From positions 1-21,931 of the forward strand of contig CAAFZP010000014.1 of assembly GCA_900767585.1 (NCBI GenBank): DNA of 21,931 nucleotides, in the 5' to 3' direction. Source of the stretch: Lachnospiraceae bacterium. Lineage in GTDB: Bacteria; Bacillota; Clostridia; Lachnospirales; Lachnospiraceae. Shown here piece after piece: positions 1 through 8,536 of this stretch (position 1 is its first letter; the number at the start of each line of letters is the position of its first letter). Below the pieces are notes generated by a model that saw only the letters and a list, made by a program, of their open reading frames with translations, was not told the origin of the DNA and did not search any database. The position numbers and the translations under genes are program-made.

Positions 1-140
1 AATTACTGTTCATTGTGTTTCCATTCTAATGAATGAATAGGATTTGTATCAAATCCTTGAAAATATCTTAAAGAAATTTTCAGGGTTCACATGTTATTAA
101 TTTGTCAAAGGTTCTTTGTTTGTCGTTCTTAGCGACAACT
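1..140 (-). other. Putative rRNA leader with boxA-like site
   Basis: Downstream of the tandem promoters there is no coding frame. The minus strand carries the hairpin TTGTCG/CGACAA (about 119-137), then AGAACCTTTGACAA (about 103-116), which resembles the boxA antitermination element of Firmicute rRNA leaders. A perfect hairpin AGGATTTG-ATA-CAAATCCT follows at 39-57. The AT-rich leader with small stems fits a pre-rRNA spacer. No rRNA sequence is visible, so this is inference from promoters and leader only. Confidence 0.5.
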
Positions 141-145
141 TCTAT

Positions 146-174
146 AGGATATCACTTTGTTTCGACTTTGTCAA
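146..174 (-). promoter_or_regulatory. Strong promoter P2, likely rRNA operon
   Basis: Read on the minus strand there is a perfect -35 TTGACA (169-174), a 17-base spacer and -10 TATCCT (146-151). The transcript would start leftward near 140 with a GTCGCTAAGAAC hairpin sequence resembling that after the upstream promoter at 264-292. Tandem near-consensus promoters followed by a boxA-like leader are typical of rRNA operons in Firmicutes. The rRNA genes themselves would lie left of the window. Confidence 0.75.
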
Positions 175-263
175 GAACTTTTTTTATTTTCTTTTGACTT
201 TTTCGATTCCATACTGTGATGTCGAATAGTGTTTTTTGCTGTCTTATCAGCGACAGCTTGCTT

Positions 264-292
264 ATAATAACACTCTGATTTTAGAAAGTCAA
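264..292 (-). promoter_or_regulatory. Strong promoter P1, likely rRNA operon
   Basis: On the minus strand, -35 TTGACT (287-292), a 17-base spacer and -10 TATTAT (264-269). The initial transcribed region contains GTCGCTGATAAGAC, closely similar to the sequence after the second promoter 118 bp downstream, so the two promoter units look duplicated. It starts about 58 bp past the stop codon of the C39-like gene at 350. Confidence 0.7.
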
Positions 293-349
293 CCCCCTTT
301 TTTCATTTTTTTATTTTTGTTTTTCTGCCTCTGTTCTCCTGTCTGTCCG

Positions 350-1477
350 TTATTCCGAACGTTTAAATGCCCACAAAGAAGAAATCTGATACTTTAATGT
401 ATCATAATCCCAAAGTTCACTGCTTCGCTCTATGCTGTTCGGATCATGAACCCGGAATTTATCTCCTTCTGCTCCGGAAATCACGATAAAATGGCCCTGA
501 GATGTAAACGATCCCGAACGCATCGCACAAATAATCGGATGCCCGGCAGCAAGCTCTTCTTGCATTTTATCTTTGCTTAGACTGATATAATACCCCGTCA
601 CGCCATAAACAGCGGCCACTTCATCCATAAAAGACCATTTTGTACCTGAGTTATACTCATAATATCCGTGTTCTGTTGCATATTCCGCCAGTTTGTCCGG
701 AGTTGCATCCTGATTTTTTGTAAGCCCGACAATCACCATTGCCAGACAGGTTGGTCCACATCCAGACAATCCTACGACATCATTTCCGTATGCCTTATAG
801 CCCCAGCGTTTATCCCATTGGATAAACAGAGGGATTCCCTCTAGTTCGGATGTCTCCAATATACCGGAGGTCGTATCGTATTTTTCCTGATATCCAAGTG
901 CAAAATCAAGCATATTTGGATTGCAGCACAGGTTATTCAGGAGTGCCTCCGGATACTCATCCATATGATCGTAAATTGGCTGAAACTCCGGATACCGTTC
1001 CGAAAGATTCTTCAATCTCGTTGCAATTTCTTCCTCCGAATAATGTGCCGGGGTACCGGTCATATATTTCTTCTCATAATAATCCGGCAGTGCCTGGCTC
1101 TGTGTCTGTACCGTTTCCTTGACAGTCTGTGCCTTCGGCACCTCACTATCTGCCTGTTGTTCCGTGGATGCCTTCTCTATAGCGGATATCTCCTGTACAT
1201 TCCTATCCGGCGAAGCAGCAACCCGTCTTATCAATGCTATGATGAGCACCAGCATGGCAACGCAAATACACAGGCAAACGATCTCTTTTGCCTGTCGTAT
1301 CCTCCTTCTGTGCCGGCGCTGTTCCTGCTTTCGCTTCTTTATTTTTCTTCTACGAATTTCTTCTCGCTGCTGTTCCTGCAACATCGTCCGCCTCCTGATG
1401 ACTTCTGAATCCTCGGGAATTATACCCACATTCCCGTTCGTTTCATTCCGTCTGTATCTTTCGTATTCCATTTTCAT
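350..1477 (-). CDS. Membrane-anchored C39-like cysteine peptidase
   Basis: Predicted 375-residue protein with a very basic cytoplasmic N-terminus (about residues 28-62), one membrane helix (about 65-83), a low-complexity linker rich in Glu/Gln/Thr, and an extracytoplasmic C39-like peptidase domain from about 215 to the end. The domain shows the oxyanion/catalytic segment SGCGPTCLAM (Cys240), GHFIVISG (His329) and HDPNS (Asp345), the triad layout of the Peptidase_C39_2 family. The ATG at 1477 is preferred because AAAGGAG lies 5 bases before it; a GTG two codons upstream overlaps that site. It follows the unrecognised gene at 1645-2505 by about 167 bp, and the leftward rRNA-type promoters begin just after its stop. 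C39 domains outside ABC transporters often act on surface proteins or peptides; the substrate here is unknown. Confidence 0.85.
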   Translation of the reverse strand: MKMEYERYRRNETNGNVGIIPEDSEVIRRRTMLQEQQREEIRRRKIKKRKQEQRRHRRRIRQAKEIVCLCICVAMLVLIIALIRRVAASPDRNVQEISAIEKASTEQQADSEVPKAQTVKETVQTQSQALPDYYEKKYMTGTPAHYSEEEIATRLKNLSERYPEFQPIYDHMDEYPEALLNNLCCNPNMLDFALGYQEKYDTTSGILETSELEGIPLFIQWDKRWGYKAYGNDVVGLSGCGPTCLAMVIVGLTKNQDATPDKLAEYATEHGYYEYNSGTKWSFMDEVAAVYGVTGYYISLSKDKMQEELAAGHPIICAMRSGSFTSQGHFIVISGAEGDKFRVHDPNSIERSSELWDYDTLKYQISSLWAFKRSE

Positions 1478-1644
1478 GCACACTCCTTTTATAAACTTCC
1501 CGTAGTTTACATGGACTGTGCATCATATCTGTCTCATATATGTATCATTTTTCCATCTTAGTTGCATATTTTTGTATGTCACCTGACGGCTCCACATGTG
1601 CCTTCACATTATGTCTGTCTGTGCAGGTGCATCCATCATATTGC

Positions 1645-2505
1645 TCATTGTATCGCAACTCCATCATAGATGGTTCCAATCGATGATATATCCTGATCGA
1701 CCCACATGCCAATCTCTACAAACTGCTTTCCGTCTTTTTCCTGCTCCTTCACCCCTGCCATATCATTCGCAGTCAGTTTGCCATCTGCATTCATATTATA
1801 GCCTTCTCCATACGTTTCATTGTAGACGCCATAGTTATACTTCTTAATGATAACGTCTTCGGAAACGCCCAGTTCCTCCGCCATATATTTCACCACATCC
1901 GCTTTTAAAAACGCCTGCCATTCAGCATCTGTCATATAGGCATATACAGTATACCCCAAAATCTTTCCGGTTTCCACATCTACACATAAATACATATAAT
2001 CATCAGAAACCTGACACACCATATATTCAAGCATCACGTATTGATTCATATTGTCCAGATTAACCAGAGTTTCATACTGCGTATCCGCATATATATCAAG
2101 AATATCAAAATCTAATTCAGGAAGTAAATGTGCTGCCTGCATCCTTTCAATCTGCGGTGCTACCTGCACTTGCATATCATAATCATCATATACGTCTGCA
2201 TTTTCCACCGGATAAGAAGTTGACACATGCATCCCTTTTGATCTCCCGTCCATCAAATCAAGTTTTTCTTCCATCGTCATCTGCGCGGCAGTATCCAGAT
2301 AGGATGTATCTGCCTGCTGCACGTATATGTGATCAACCTCACTTTTATCCATCATGGCAAATATCGTCTTCGGTGCCATAATTCCGATTGTCAAAACAGC
2401 AGCTCCCGCCAGCACGCACAGGCAATTGCGCAGGATATTTTTATGCATTTCATTGTTTTTCTCTGTTTTTTGTTCGTTTTTCTTTGTTTCCGCATGTCCC
2501 CTCAT
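1645..2505 (-). CDS. Extracytoplasmic protein of unknown function
   Basis: I do not recognise the family. The 286-residue product has a charged, Lys/Glu-rich N-terminus, one hydrophobic helix (about residues 24-44), then an acidic, tyrosine- and methionine-rich region predicted outside the cell. Its ATG overlaps the TGA of the sensor kinase gene (ATGA, 2502-2505), so it is almost certainly translationally coupled to the two-component system; a GGAGG site lies within the end of the kinase gene. That coupling suggests an accessory factor of the sensor, for example a ligand-binding or inhibitory partner, or a surface protein made in step with it. No catalytic motif is evident. Confidence 0.8.
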   Translation of the reverse strand: MRGHAETKKNEQKTEKNNEMHKNILRNCLCVLAGAAVLTIGIMAPKTIFAMMDKSEVDHIYVQQADTSYLDTAAQMTMEEKLDLMDGRSKGMHVSTSYPVENADVYDDYDMQVQVAPQIERMQAAHLLPELDFDILDIYADTQYETLVNLDNMNQYVMLEYMVCQVSDDYMYLCVDVETGKILGYTVYAYMTDAEWQAFLKADVVKYMAEELGVSEDVIIKKYNYGVYNETYGEGYNMNADGKLTANDMAGVKEQEKDGKQFVEIGMWVDQDISSIGTIYDGVAIQ

Positions 2506-3980
2506 ACTTCTTCCTCCATTTCCATCTTTTCCGAATTAACCTGTCTGCATACCTCCTTCGGAAAACAGACACTCACCTGCGTTCCAATCCCCTTTTTACT
2601 CATGATCTGCAGCTTTGCCTGATGCAGCTTCACAATCTCGTTACAGATAGCAAGTCCCAGTCCCGCACCACCGTTTGCCCGGGAGCGTGATTTGTCTACC
2701 ATATAAAATGCTTCGGTCAGCCGGCTCAGATTCTCCTCATCGATACCGCATCCGTTATCCTTGATTCCGATACGATATTCGCCTGATACCCACACACCGA
2801 ACAGAGAAATTTTCCCTTTTCCATCCATCGATTTTCTGGCATTGTCAAACAGATTGATCAATACCGTCTTCATCAGATCCGGTTCAAGCTTCACTATCGC
2901 AGGCTGTACGTTGACTGTCAGTTCAACCCCATATTTACCGGCGACCGGAAGCAATGTCTCATACACTGCTTCCGCAAAAATCGTTATATCCATATCATAA
3001 AACAGGAAATCCTGTTTTTTAAGCACGATCAGATCCATCAGTTTCATGGACATTTTCTCTAAGCGCCTGCCCTCCACAACAATCTGGTTGGCATAGGTGA
3101 TCAGCTTCTCCTCCGAAAGCTGATTGGAGCGGATCAGATCTGCATATCCGATCATTGAGGTAAGCGGTGTTTTCAACTCGTGGGCAAAGTTATTTGTGAA
3201 CATCTCCTGGCTTTTTGTTTTTTCTTCCAGTTCCTTCATTGTCCTGTTCAGACTCGTGGACATCCGGTTGAAATCCTCTGCCAACACACCGATCTCATCT
3301 TTGCTTCTTTTTCTGATCCGGATTCCCGCACGTCCGCCAGCTACCAGCTTCGTTGCCTTCGACAACCGTCGGATTGGCACCACAATCATATTATTTAAGA
3401 TTGCCATCAGCATCAGACAGACAATCATGACAATAATCATGATCATGCGGAACATCCGAAGCTGCGCGTCACGGTTTTCATAGTCACGTGTGATATCCGA
3501 AAATGTCTCAACATAGTAGACACGATCAAGTACCTGAAAGCTTGTTCCGGTATAGAGCATATATCTGCCATTTCGTTTTACAATCTTATAGCCTTCCTGC
3601 CCTGCTTCTAGATCGTCCCGGCAGATTGACACGTCTGCCCCCTTGAGTCCATTCGTACTGTAAATTCTTGTCTTTTCGTCTGTCCAAAGTGCAAACTGTA
3701 CTTCCTCTCCGGCATTCCGGACAGAAACCGATTGCGCTGCCTGACGTACGACAACATTTTTTTGTTTTTCATATCCGGTATCCCGATATACAAGATTGAT
3801 CGTCCGTTTTACATTCTGTACAAGATTGATACAGACAACGCTTGCATTATTATATCCGTTCTGGATATCCTTTTCTCTTGCACTTTTGAATCCGGAATGG
3901 ATCAGAAATGTTCCACACGCCGAAAATGCCAGCATCATACAGGTACAAACGGATAAAAATAGTTTCCAGAATAATTTCAA
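2502..3980 (-). CDS. Sensor histidine kinase (HAMP-HisKA-HATPase)
   Basis: A 492-residue membrane kinase. Membrane helix 1 is at about residues 6-28, an extracytoplasmic sensor of about 150 residues follows, and helix 2 at about 186-204 leads into a HAMP segment. The HisKA box is FAHELKTPLTS with phospho-acceptor His267. The HATPase domain has the N box (LINLFDNARKSM), the G1 box (DNGCGID) and the G2 box (GAGLGLAI). The start codon is TTG at 3980: GGAGG lies 7 bases upstream inside the last codons of the response regulator gene, whose stop is 2 bases away. It should autophosphorylate and pass phosphate to the OmpR-type regulator. The signal is unknown; the sensor region matches no family I can name. 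Confidence 0.93.
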   Translation of the reverse strand: MKLFWKLFLSVCTCMMLAFSACGTFLIHSGFKSAREKDIQNGYNNASVVCINLVQNVKRTINLVYRDTGYEKQKNVVVRQAAQSVSVRNAGEEVQFALWTDEKTRIYSTNGLKGADVSICRDDLEAGQEGYKIVKRNGRYMLYTGTSFQVLDRVYYVETFSDITRDYENRDAQLRMFRMIMIIVMIVCLMLMAILNNMIVVPIRRLSKATKLVAGGRAGIRIRKRSKDEIGVLAEDFNRMSTSLNRTMKELEEKTKSQEMFTNNFAHELKTPLTSMIGYADLIRSNQLSEEKLITYANQIVVEGRRLEKMSMKLMDLIVLKKQDFLFYDMDITIFAEAVYETLLPVAGKYGVELTVNVQPAIVKLEPDLMKTVLINLFDNARKSMDGKGKISLFGVWVSGEYRIGIKDNGCGIDEENLSRLTEAFYMVDKSRSRANGGAGLGLAICNEIVKLHQAKLQIMSKKGIGTQVSVCFPKEVCRQVNSEKMEMEEEV

Positions 3981-3997
3981 GCTTATACCTCCAACCG
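3963..3997 (-). promoter_or_regulatory. RBS deciding a TTG start for the kinase
   Basis: The response regulator ends in Leu-Glu-Val-stop, encoded TTGGAGGTATAA. The GGAGG inside these codons sits 7 bases before the TTG that begins the kinase reading frame. No better ATG with a binding site is seen nearby, so TTG initiation is preferred. The arrangement implies translational coupling of regulator and kinase. Confidence 0.7.
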
Positions 3998-4636
3998 GTA
4001 TCCCACCTTATATACCGGTACAATTTTATCTTCCAAGCCAAGCTTCTTACGCAGACGCTGTACATGCAGATCAACCGTACGGCTGTCCCCATAATATGGT
4101 TCATGCCATACACTCTCGAAGATCCGCTCACGGAACAATGCGACATTCGGGTTTCGCATAAACATCACTAAAATCTCATACTCTTTCTTCGTCAGGTGAA
4201 TCTCCACCCCGGCTTTTTTTACCTGAAATGACTGCGTATCCACCTCAATATCATATGCGGTAAGTGTCTGTGATACTTTGTTGTACCGACGCAGCACGCG
4301 CTCCACTCTGGCAAGCAGTTCAATGATTTCAAACGGCTTTACCATATAATCTTCTGCACCAAGTTTTAATCCCCTGACCTTATCCTGCACATCTCCCATC
4401 GCTGTGAGGAAAATCACCGGAACATGATAATAATTAAAATATTCCATCAGTGAAAATCCGTCCGGTCCCGGCAGCATAATATCGACAAGTGCCAGATCAT
4501 ATACCTCATGCTCGAGCTGTCCGGCAACTGACGTGCCATCGTAGACACAATCGCACAAATATCCCGCATTCCGTAAACTAATCTCTATGACATTGGAGAT
4601 GGATGTATCATCTTCCACAACTAAAATTCGATTCAT
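3983..4636 (-). CDS. OmpR/PhoB-family response regulator
   Basis: A 217-residue regulator with an N-terminal receiver (about 1-115) and a C-terminal winged-helix DNA-binding domain (about 125-217). The receiver shows the acidic pair Asp9/Asp10, phospho-acceptor Asp52 in LVDIMLPGPDG, Thr78 and Lys100 in MVKPFE. The winged helix shows LTKKEYEIL and SRTVDLHVQRLRKKLG. It is the first gene of an operon with the kinase and the coupled extracytoplasmic protein, and possibly the C39-like peptidase. Family membership is clear; the regulon is not. Confidence 0.95.
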   Translation of the reverse strand: MNRILVVEDDTSISNVIEISLRNAGYLCDCVYDGTSVAGQLEHEVYDLALVDIMLPGPDGFSLMEYFNYYHVPVIFLTAMGDVQDKVRGLKLGAEDYMVKPFEIIELLARVERVLRRYNKVSQTLTAYDIEVDTQSFQVKKAGVEIHLTKKEYEILVMFMRNPNVALFRERIFESVWHEPYYGDSRTVDLHVQRLRKKLGLEDKIVPVYKVGYRLEV

Positions 4637-4703
4637 AAAACTGTCTCCTTGTTATTTGTAAATGACGGCTTACTGCAAACCATTCCGTATAACGGCCGGT
4701 TGC

Positions 4704-4740
4704 ACAAAAAACAGAGAGGAGTCATCTCTGACCTCTCTCT
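4704..4740 (-). terminator. Rho-independent terminator after NUDIX gene
   Basis: On the minus strand AGAGAGGTCAGAG and its partner ACTCCTCTCT form a stem of about 10 pairs with a small bulge (4713-4738), followed directly by TGTTTTTTG. It lies about 70 bp past the NUDIX gene stop and upstream of the response regulator gene, separating the two transcription units. Confidence 0.75.
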
Positions 4741-4807
4741 ATTATTTTACATCATTGTTGCATCATTTTAGCATCAAAATATTGATTTTTTGTTTTTTTT
4801 GTAAATT

Positions 4808-5308
4808 TTATGAAAATACCTGTTTGATACTGTCATAATGCAGGAACTTTCCCTGCGCGCCAAGTGCTTCAATCTCTTCCGCTGTGGCTAACATATATCC
4901 ATCCGTTTCTGCCTCCTGCAGATGAAGATCTGCCTCTGAAAAATCTCCCGTAAAGCGATAGATGTCCACAAAATAGTTGTCGCCCTCGTCGGGATTCTCG
5001 CGTGTATAAGAAAATACAAAACCACCTTCAAAAGAAGATACGTCAAGTCCTGTTTCCTCTTTAATCTCACGTTTCACTGCATCTAACGAGTCCTCGCCCG
5101 CCTGTGCCGCACCACCGGATACTTCCCAGCTTCCCGGGGCCCACGCCTTGGTCATGACACGCTTCGTAATCAGATATTTACCGTTTGTATGACGAATCAC
5201 ACCAAGCACAGTCAGGTGAAAATCTCCCGGCTGCATATGCCAGTCATTTCGTTTCATTGTACGTCCGGTCCGTTTTTTGTTCCGGTCGTAGATATCCCAT
5301 AATTCCAT
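4808..5308 (-). CDS. NUDIX hydrolase, Idi/YfcD-like
   Basis: A 166-residue protein with a complete NUDIX box: GAAQAGE, seven residues, then REIKEETGL, in the GX5EX7REUXEEXGU pattern. The N-terminus ELWDIYDRNKKRTGR is typical of NUDIX proteins related to isopentenyl diphosphate isomerase that act on unknown nucleotide or diphosphate substrates. The reading frame is open upstream to 5374, but the ATG at 5308 has a perfect AGGAGG six bases before it and matches the usual family start. It lies about 70 bp after the ROK kinase gene with no terminator seen between them, so the two are probably co-transcribed. The substrate cannot be read from the sequence. Confidence 0.9.
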   Translation of the reverse strand: MELWDIYDRNKKRTGRTMKRNDWHMQPGDFHLTVLGVIRHTNGKYLITKRVMTKAWAPGSWEVSGGAAQAGEDSLDAVKREIKEETGLDVSSFEGGFVFSYTRENPDEGDNYFVDIYRFTGDFSEADLHLQEAETDGYMLATAEEIEALGAQGKFLHYDSIKQVFS

Positions 5309-5379
5309 GTATTTCCTCCTAGCGGGTTCCAGACTGCATCTACCGCAGGGAACACCCACATTTTCATTCATCATTTTCT

Positions 5380-6396
5380 TTACTTGGCAAGGTCATATTT
5401 CTGCATGAAATTAAACAATGCACCAATCAGGTTCGAATCATTGCCGAATTTGCATAAGTCAATCTTCATCCGCTCATAAATATAAGACAGACGTCGCAGT
5501 TTCGATGTATATTTGATGATTCCCTCCATAAACTTCGGCTGTGCACTGATGCCACCACCAATCAGGATAATCTCCGGTGCAAGCGTGATGTAGAGGTTAC
5601 AGCAGTGCCATGCAATGTTGTAATACATCCGTTCCAAAATATCCTGAATCTCCGGATCTGTCTCTGCCATCTCATAGATATCCTCACCGTTTACTTCCTG
5701 CCACTTAAGTCCTTTTGCGTCGGCAACCTTCCGGCGAAGCGCCTGCACGGATGCCTGCTGCGTCCATATACAAGGATCCGGTAGTTCTCCCCCATTCTTC
5801 GAATTGATTTCTTCGAGCGGACGGATCTTGTCCACATCCTCAATCGGAAGTCCGTCATACAAAAAGGACATCTCTCCCGCAATCATGCCGACACCATGGC
5901 GCACCTTCCGGTCAATAATGATACCGCCACCAATTCCGGTGCCAAACACAAGCACGCAGGCATCTTTGCAATCCTTGGCATTTCCAATCCAGACCTCTGC
6001 AAGTGCGGCGCACTTTGCATCATTTTCAAGTGCAACAGGAACATTTCCGCATCGTCTGCTGATCAGATTACCAAGTGGCACCCGGTCAAGATAAGGCAGA
6101 CTACCACCACCATAGACGATACCCTGATTCACATTCACCTGTCCGGGAAGGCTCATCGCAATTCCCGTAATCTGATATTCCTTGCTATACTTTCCGTATA
6201 TTATATCGATCTGCTCCAGAAATGCAGCAATACCATCTTCTGTTTTCACTGTATATGGCGTAATCTCATCACCATTGTCGTCCACTTTTCCATCCTGAAA
6301 CGGTGTCGGGACTTTATACTTCTCATAAATCTTGCCCTTCTGATCCATGAGCGCATACTTGATAAATGTACCACCCACGTCAAATACTAAATACAT
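5380..6396 (-). CDS. ROK-family sugar kinase without zinc motif
   Basis: A 338-residue actin-fold kinase. The phosphate-1 motif DVGGTFIKYAL is at residues 6-16, the catalytic segment ENDAKCAALAE follows near 140, and the glycine-rich phosphate-2 motif VFGTGIGGGI near 170. ROK glucokinases and repressors normally carry a His plus a CXCGXXGC zinc-binding motif; here the region after GEMSFLYDG has neither, so it belongs to the non-zinc branch of ROK sugar kinases. No helix-turn-helix precedes it, so it is an enzyme rather than a NagC/XylR repressor. The start has AGGAGG about 6 bases upstream. The sugar substrate is unknown. Confidence 0.88.
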   Translation of the reverse strand: MYLVFDVGGTFIKYALMDQKGKIYEKYKVPTPFQDGKVDDNGDEITPYTVKTEDGIAAFLEQIDIIYGKYSKEYQITGIAMSLPGQVNVNQGIVYGGGSLPYLDRVPLGNLISRRCGNVPVALENDAKCAALAEVWIGNAKDCKDACVLVFGTGIGGGIIIDRKVRHGVGMIAGEMSFLYDGLPIEDVDKIRPLEEINSKNGGELPDPCIWTQQASVQALRRKVADAKGLKWQEVNGEDIYEMAETDPEIQDILERMYYNIAWHCCNLYITLAPEIILIGGGISAQPKFMEGIIKYTSKLRRLSYIYERMKIDLCKFGNDSNLIGALFNFMQKYDLAK

Positions 6397-6477
6397 ATGC
6401 CACCTCCTATATTTTTACATTTCCCTGCGGCAGCGTGGCAATTCACACACGCATCCGCGTATCTCCTGATATAATTT

Positions 6478-6507
6478 ACTCCGTGCACCGGAGATGATGC
6501 ACGGAGT
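6478..6507. terminator. Perfect 10-bp stem after permease gene
   Basis: ACTCCGTGCA and TGCACGGAGT pair perfectly around a 10-base loop. It lies about 50 bp past the permease stop. On the minus strand it is followed by AAATTATATC rather than a clean T run, so as a terminator for the permease it is imperfect; on the plus strand TTTTGTTTC follows, but no plus-strand gene reads into it. It may be a weak or processed terminator. Confidence 0.45.
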
Positions 6508-6555
6508 TTTGTTTCATTTCTTTATTCTGTTGTCCAGGTATTGCGGTACGCACCC

Positions 6556-7929
6556 TTACATCGTTACACCGCCGCAGTAACGCAGGAAGATTACGATCAT
6601 GGAAATCGTAACAACGATAATCATCGCCGGAGCAGCCGTCTTACAATATCTGCCCCATCCGATCGGATATCCGTTCTTTGCTGCTACAGATGTACCAACG
6701 ACATTGGCTGAAGCGCCGATTGGTGTTGCACTACCACCGATATCGGTTCCGATAGACAGTGTCCATGCAAGGCAATCAAGCAATGGCTGGTTTGCACCTG
6801 CCAGGCTCTTGATGATTGGAAGCATCGTTGCTGCAAATGGAATGTTATCTACAAATGCACTTGCAATCGCAGAGATCCAGATGATGATTGCTACCATTAC
6901 GTATACATTTCCGCCGCTGACCTTACCAATAAAGGATGCAATAGACTTCAGGATGCCTGTCTGCTCCAGTCCGCCAACAACAATAAATAATCCGATGAAG
7001 AATAACAGTGTCTTATAATCTACTTTTTTAATCAGTTCTAACGCATCTTTTCCCGATGTAACCAGCGTAATAATTGCGATAACTGTACCGATAAACGCAA
7101 CCGTCAATCCTGTCGATGCGTGCGATACCAAAAGTACCACTGCACATGCAAAAATCACGCTGCTGATAATAAACTTCTTCTTGTCTGTAATAGCTGTAGA
7201 AGGATCCGGGATATTGGATGTATCCAGCTCCTGTGACTCTTCTGACAACAGTTCCTTACGATATACAAGATAGAAATAAATAATAACTACAACAAGACAG
7301 ATGCCGGCGATCAGACCGGTATTTGTCAAAAAGTCTGAGAACGAAAGACCGAGTCCTGTTCCGATGATGATATTCGGTGGGTCGCCACACATTGTTGCGG
7401 AACCACCTAAGTTCGCACAGAATACCTCTGACAGAATCATCGGTACCGGGTCTAAATGCAACAGTTTTGCAAGTTCAATCGTAACGGCTGCAAGGAACAA
7501 GATAACCGTGATACTGTCAATAAACATAGACAAAACAGCTGCCATGATCATAAATGTCACGAACAACGGTATCGGCTTGTAATGTACCAGCTTTGCAAGG
7601 CGTAAGCATAACCACCGGAAGAATCCGGCCTTTGCCATACCCTCTACCATTACCATCATACCTGCAAGGAATATAATCGTCGCCCAGTTGATACCGGATG
7701 ACTCCTCGGAACCCTCACCGGATGTAATCCAGAATCCCTTCGTGAAAATATTCTTTACATTCAAGGTCTCGATGACCGCATCCATGCTATGCATTGCCAC
7801 ACCAAATACAAGAATCAGTGTCAGCGCGCCAGCCACGAGTGTGATGTACTGTTTTTCGATCTTATCCAGCACCATCAACACAAACATGACTACAAAGATG
7901 GACACAGCCAAAATTTGTGCTACTGTCAT
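6556..7929 (-). CDS. SLC13/ArsB-NhaD-type anion permease
   Basis: A 457-residue integral membrane protein with about eleven hydrophobic helices in two related halves. The hallmark re-entrant loops of the ion transporter superfamily are visible: GDPPNIIIGTGLG in the first half and ATPIGASANVVGTSV in the second, which line the substrate and cation site in SLC13 and ArsB relatives. Likely roles are Na+- or H+-coupled transport of a dicarboxylate, citrate or another anion across the cytoplasmic membrane; arsenite efflux is less likely because no ars genes are near. The start at 7929 has AAAGGAGG 8 bases upstream. It has its own leader of about 160 bp containing a TATAAT. Confidence 0.88.
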   Translation of the reverse strand: MTVAQILAVSIFVVMFVLMVLDKIEKQYITLVAGALTLILVFGVAMHSMDAVIETLNVKNIFTKGFWITSGEGSEESSGINWATIIFLAGMMVMVEGMAKAGFFRWLCLRLAKLVHYKPIPLFVTFMIMAAVLSMFIDSITVILFLAAVTIELAKLLHLDPVPMILSEVFCANLGGSATMCGDPPNIIIGTGLGLSFSDFLTNTGLIAGICLVVVIIYFYLVYRKELLSEESQELDTSNIPDPSTAITDKKKFIISSVIFACAVVLLVSHASTGLTVAFIGTVIAIITLVTSGKDALELIKKVDYKTLLFFIGLFIVVGGLEQTGILKSIASFIGKVSGGNVYVMVAIIIWISAIASAFVDNIPFAATMLPIIKSLAGANQPLLDCLAWTLSIGTDIGGSATPIGASANVVGTSVAAKNGYPIGWGRYCKTAAPAMIIVVTISMIVIFLRYCGGVTM

Positions 7930-8004
7930 ATCATCGTCCTCCTTTAATCTATGTTATGCCACATATGTACCTGCGACAAGTTGCACATTGATTTTTCAAC
8001 CTGC

Positions 8005-8033
8005 ATTATAATAGCATTAAACATCGAAAAAAG
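8005..8033 (-). promoter_or_regulatory. Possible permease promoter
   Basis: A perfect -10 TATAAT (8005-8010) lies on the minus strand 76 bp before the permease start. The region 17 bases upstream is only T-rich, with no good -35, so the call rests on the -10 and position. Confidence 0.35.
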
Positions 8034-8089
8034 GAATAACTTTTTTTACTTTTTTACATATTAAAAAGAGTTCTCAAAATATGTATATT

Positions 8090-8536
8090 TTATTGATTAT
8101 AAATATCCTCTTTGTTCATGGATGTAAATGCAAGGATTCCCTTTGCTTTTACCTTTCCATCAACCATTACTTTTGCATTGAACTTCACAAGTCCGGCTCC
8201 ACCACTTTCCTTGCGGACTTCGATCTCCAGACAATCGCCCGGAATGACCGGTCTCAAGAATTTGAATTCCTCGCACTTTAACAGTACATAGATCTTATCG
8301 TCCTCGGTGCCCTGACTCTCCATCGTAATCGAGCAAAGCTGTGCACACGCCTCAATGACCAGTACGCCCGGCATAATCGGTGCATCCGGAAAATGTCCTG
8401 CAAAATATGGTTCATTCACGGAAACACATTTGATTCCCTTGGCATATTCGCCGTCTTCCACTTCTAAAACCTTCTCGATCATCTGGAACGGTGGGCGTTG
8501 CTTGATTCTTTTTTGTACTTCGTTAATATTCATCAT
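8090..8536 (-). CDS. fabZ: FabZ-like 3-hydroxyacyl-ACP dehydratase
   Basis: A 148-residue single hot-dog protein that dehydrates 3-hydroxyacyl-ACP to trans-2-enoyl-ACP in the cytoplasm. GHFPDAPIMPGVLVIEACAQ holds the catalytic His48 and Glu62, with the RPPFQMIEKV start typical of FabZ. The reading frame is open to 8590, but the ATG pair at 8536/8533 fits the family start; the first ATG shares a base with the fabG stop (TAATG), so the two are translationally coupled. No enoyl reductase gene follows. As the last gene of the cluster it would act with FabG on chains made by the two-domain ketosynthase, but a housekeeping role in fatty acid synthesis is not excluded. Confidence 0.92.
   Translation of the reverse strand: MMNINEVQKRIKQRPPFQMIEKVLEVEDGEYAKGIKCVSVNEPYFAGHFPDAPIMPGVLVIEACAQLCSITMESQGTEDDKIYVLLKCEEFKFLRPVIPGDCLEIEVRKESGGAGLVKFNAKVMVDGKVKAKGILAFTSMNKEDIYNQ

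Noticed and set aside
3850..4146. 98-codon minus-strand frame overlapping the response regulator and kinase junction
   Set aside because: It is an alternative frame of two well-supported genes, without its own binding site.
6556..7929. Arsenite efflux pump ArsB
   Set aside because: It belongs to the same superfamily, but no arsR, arsA or arsC lies near, so the broader anion permease call is kept.
8056..8084. AT-rich inverted repeat ACATATT/AATATGT just after fabZ as a terminator
   Set aside because: The stem is only 7 A/T-rich pairs with an unpaired interior and no T run after it, so it is too weak to call.
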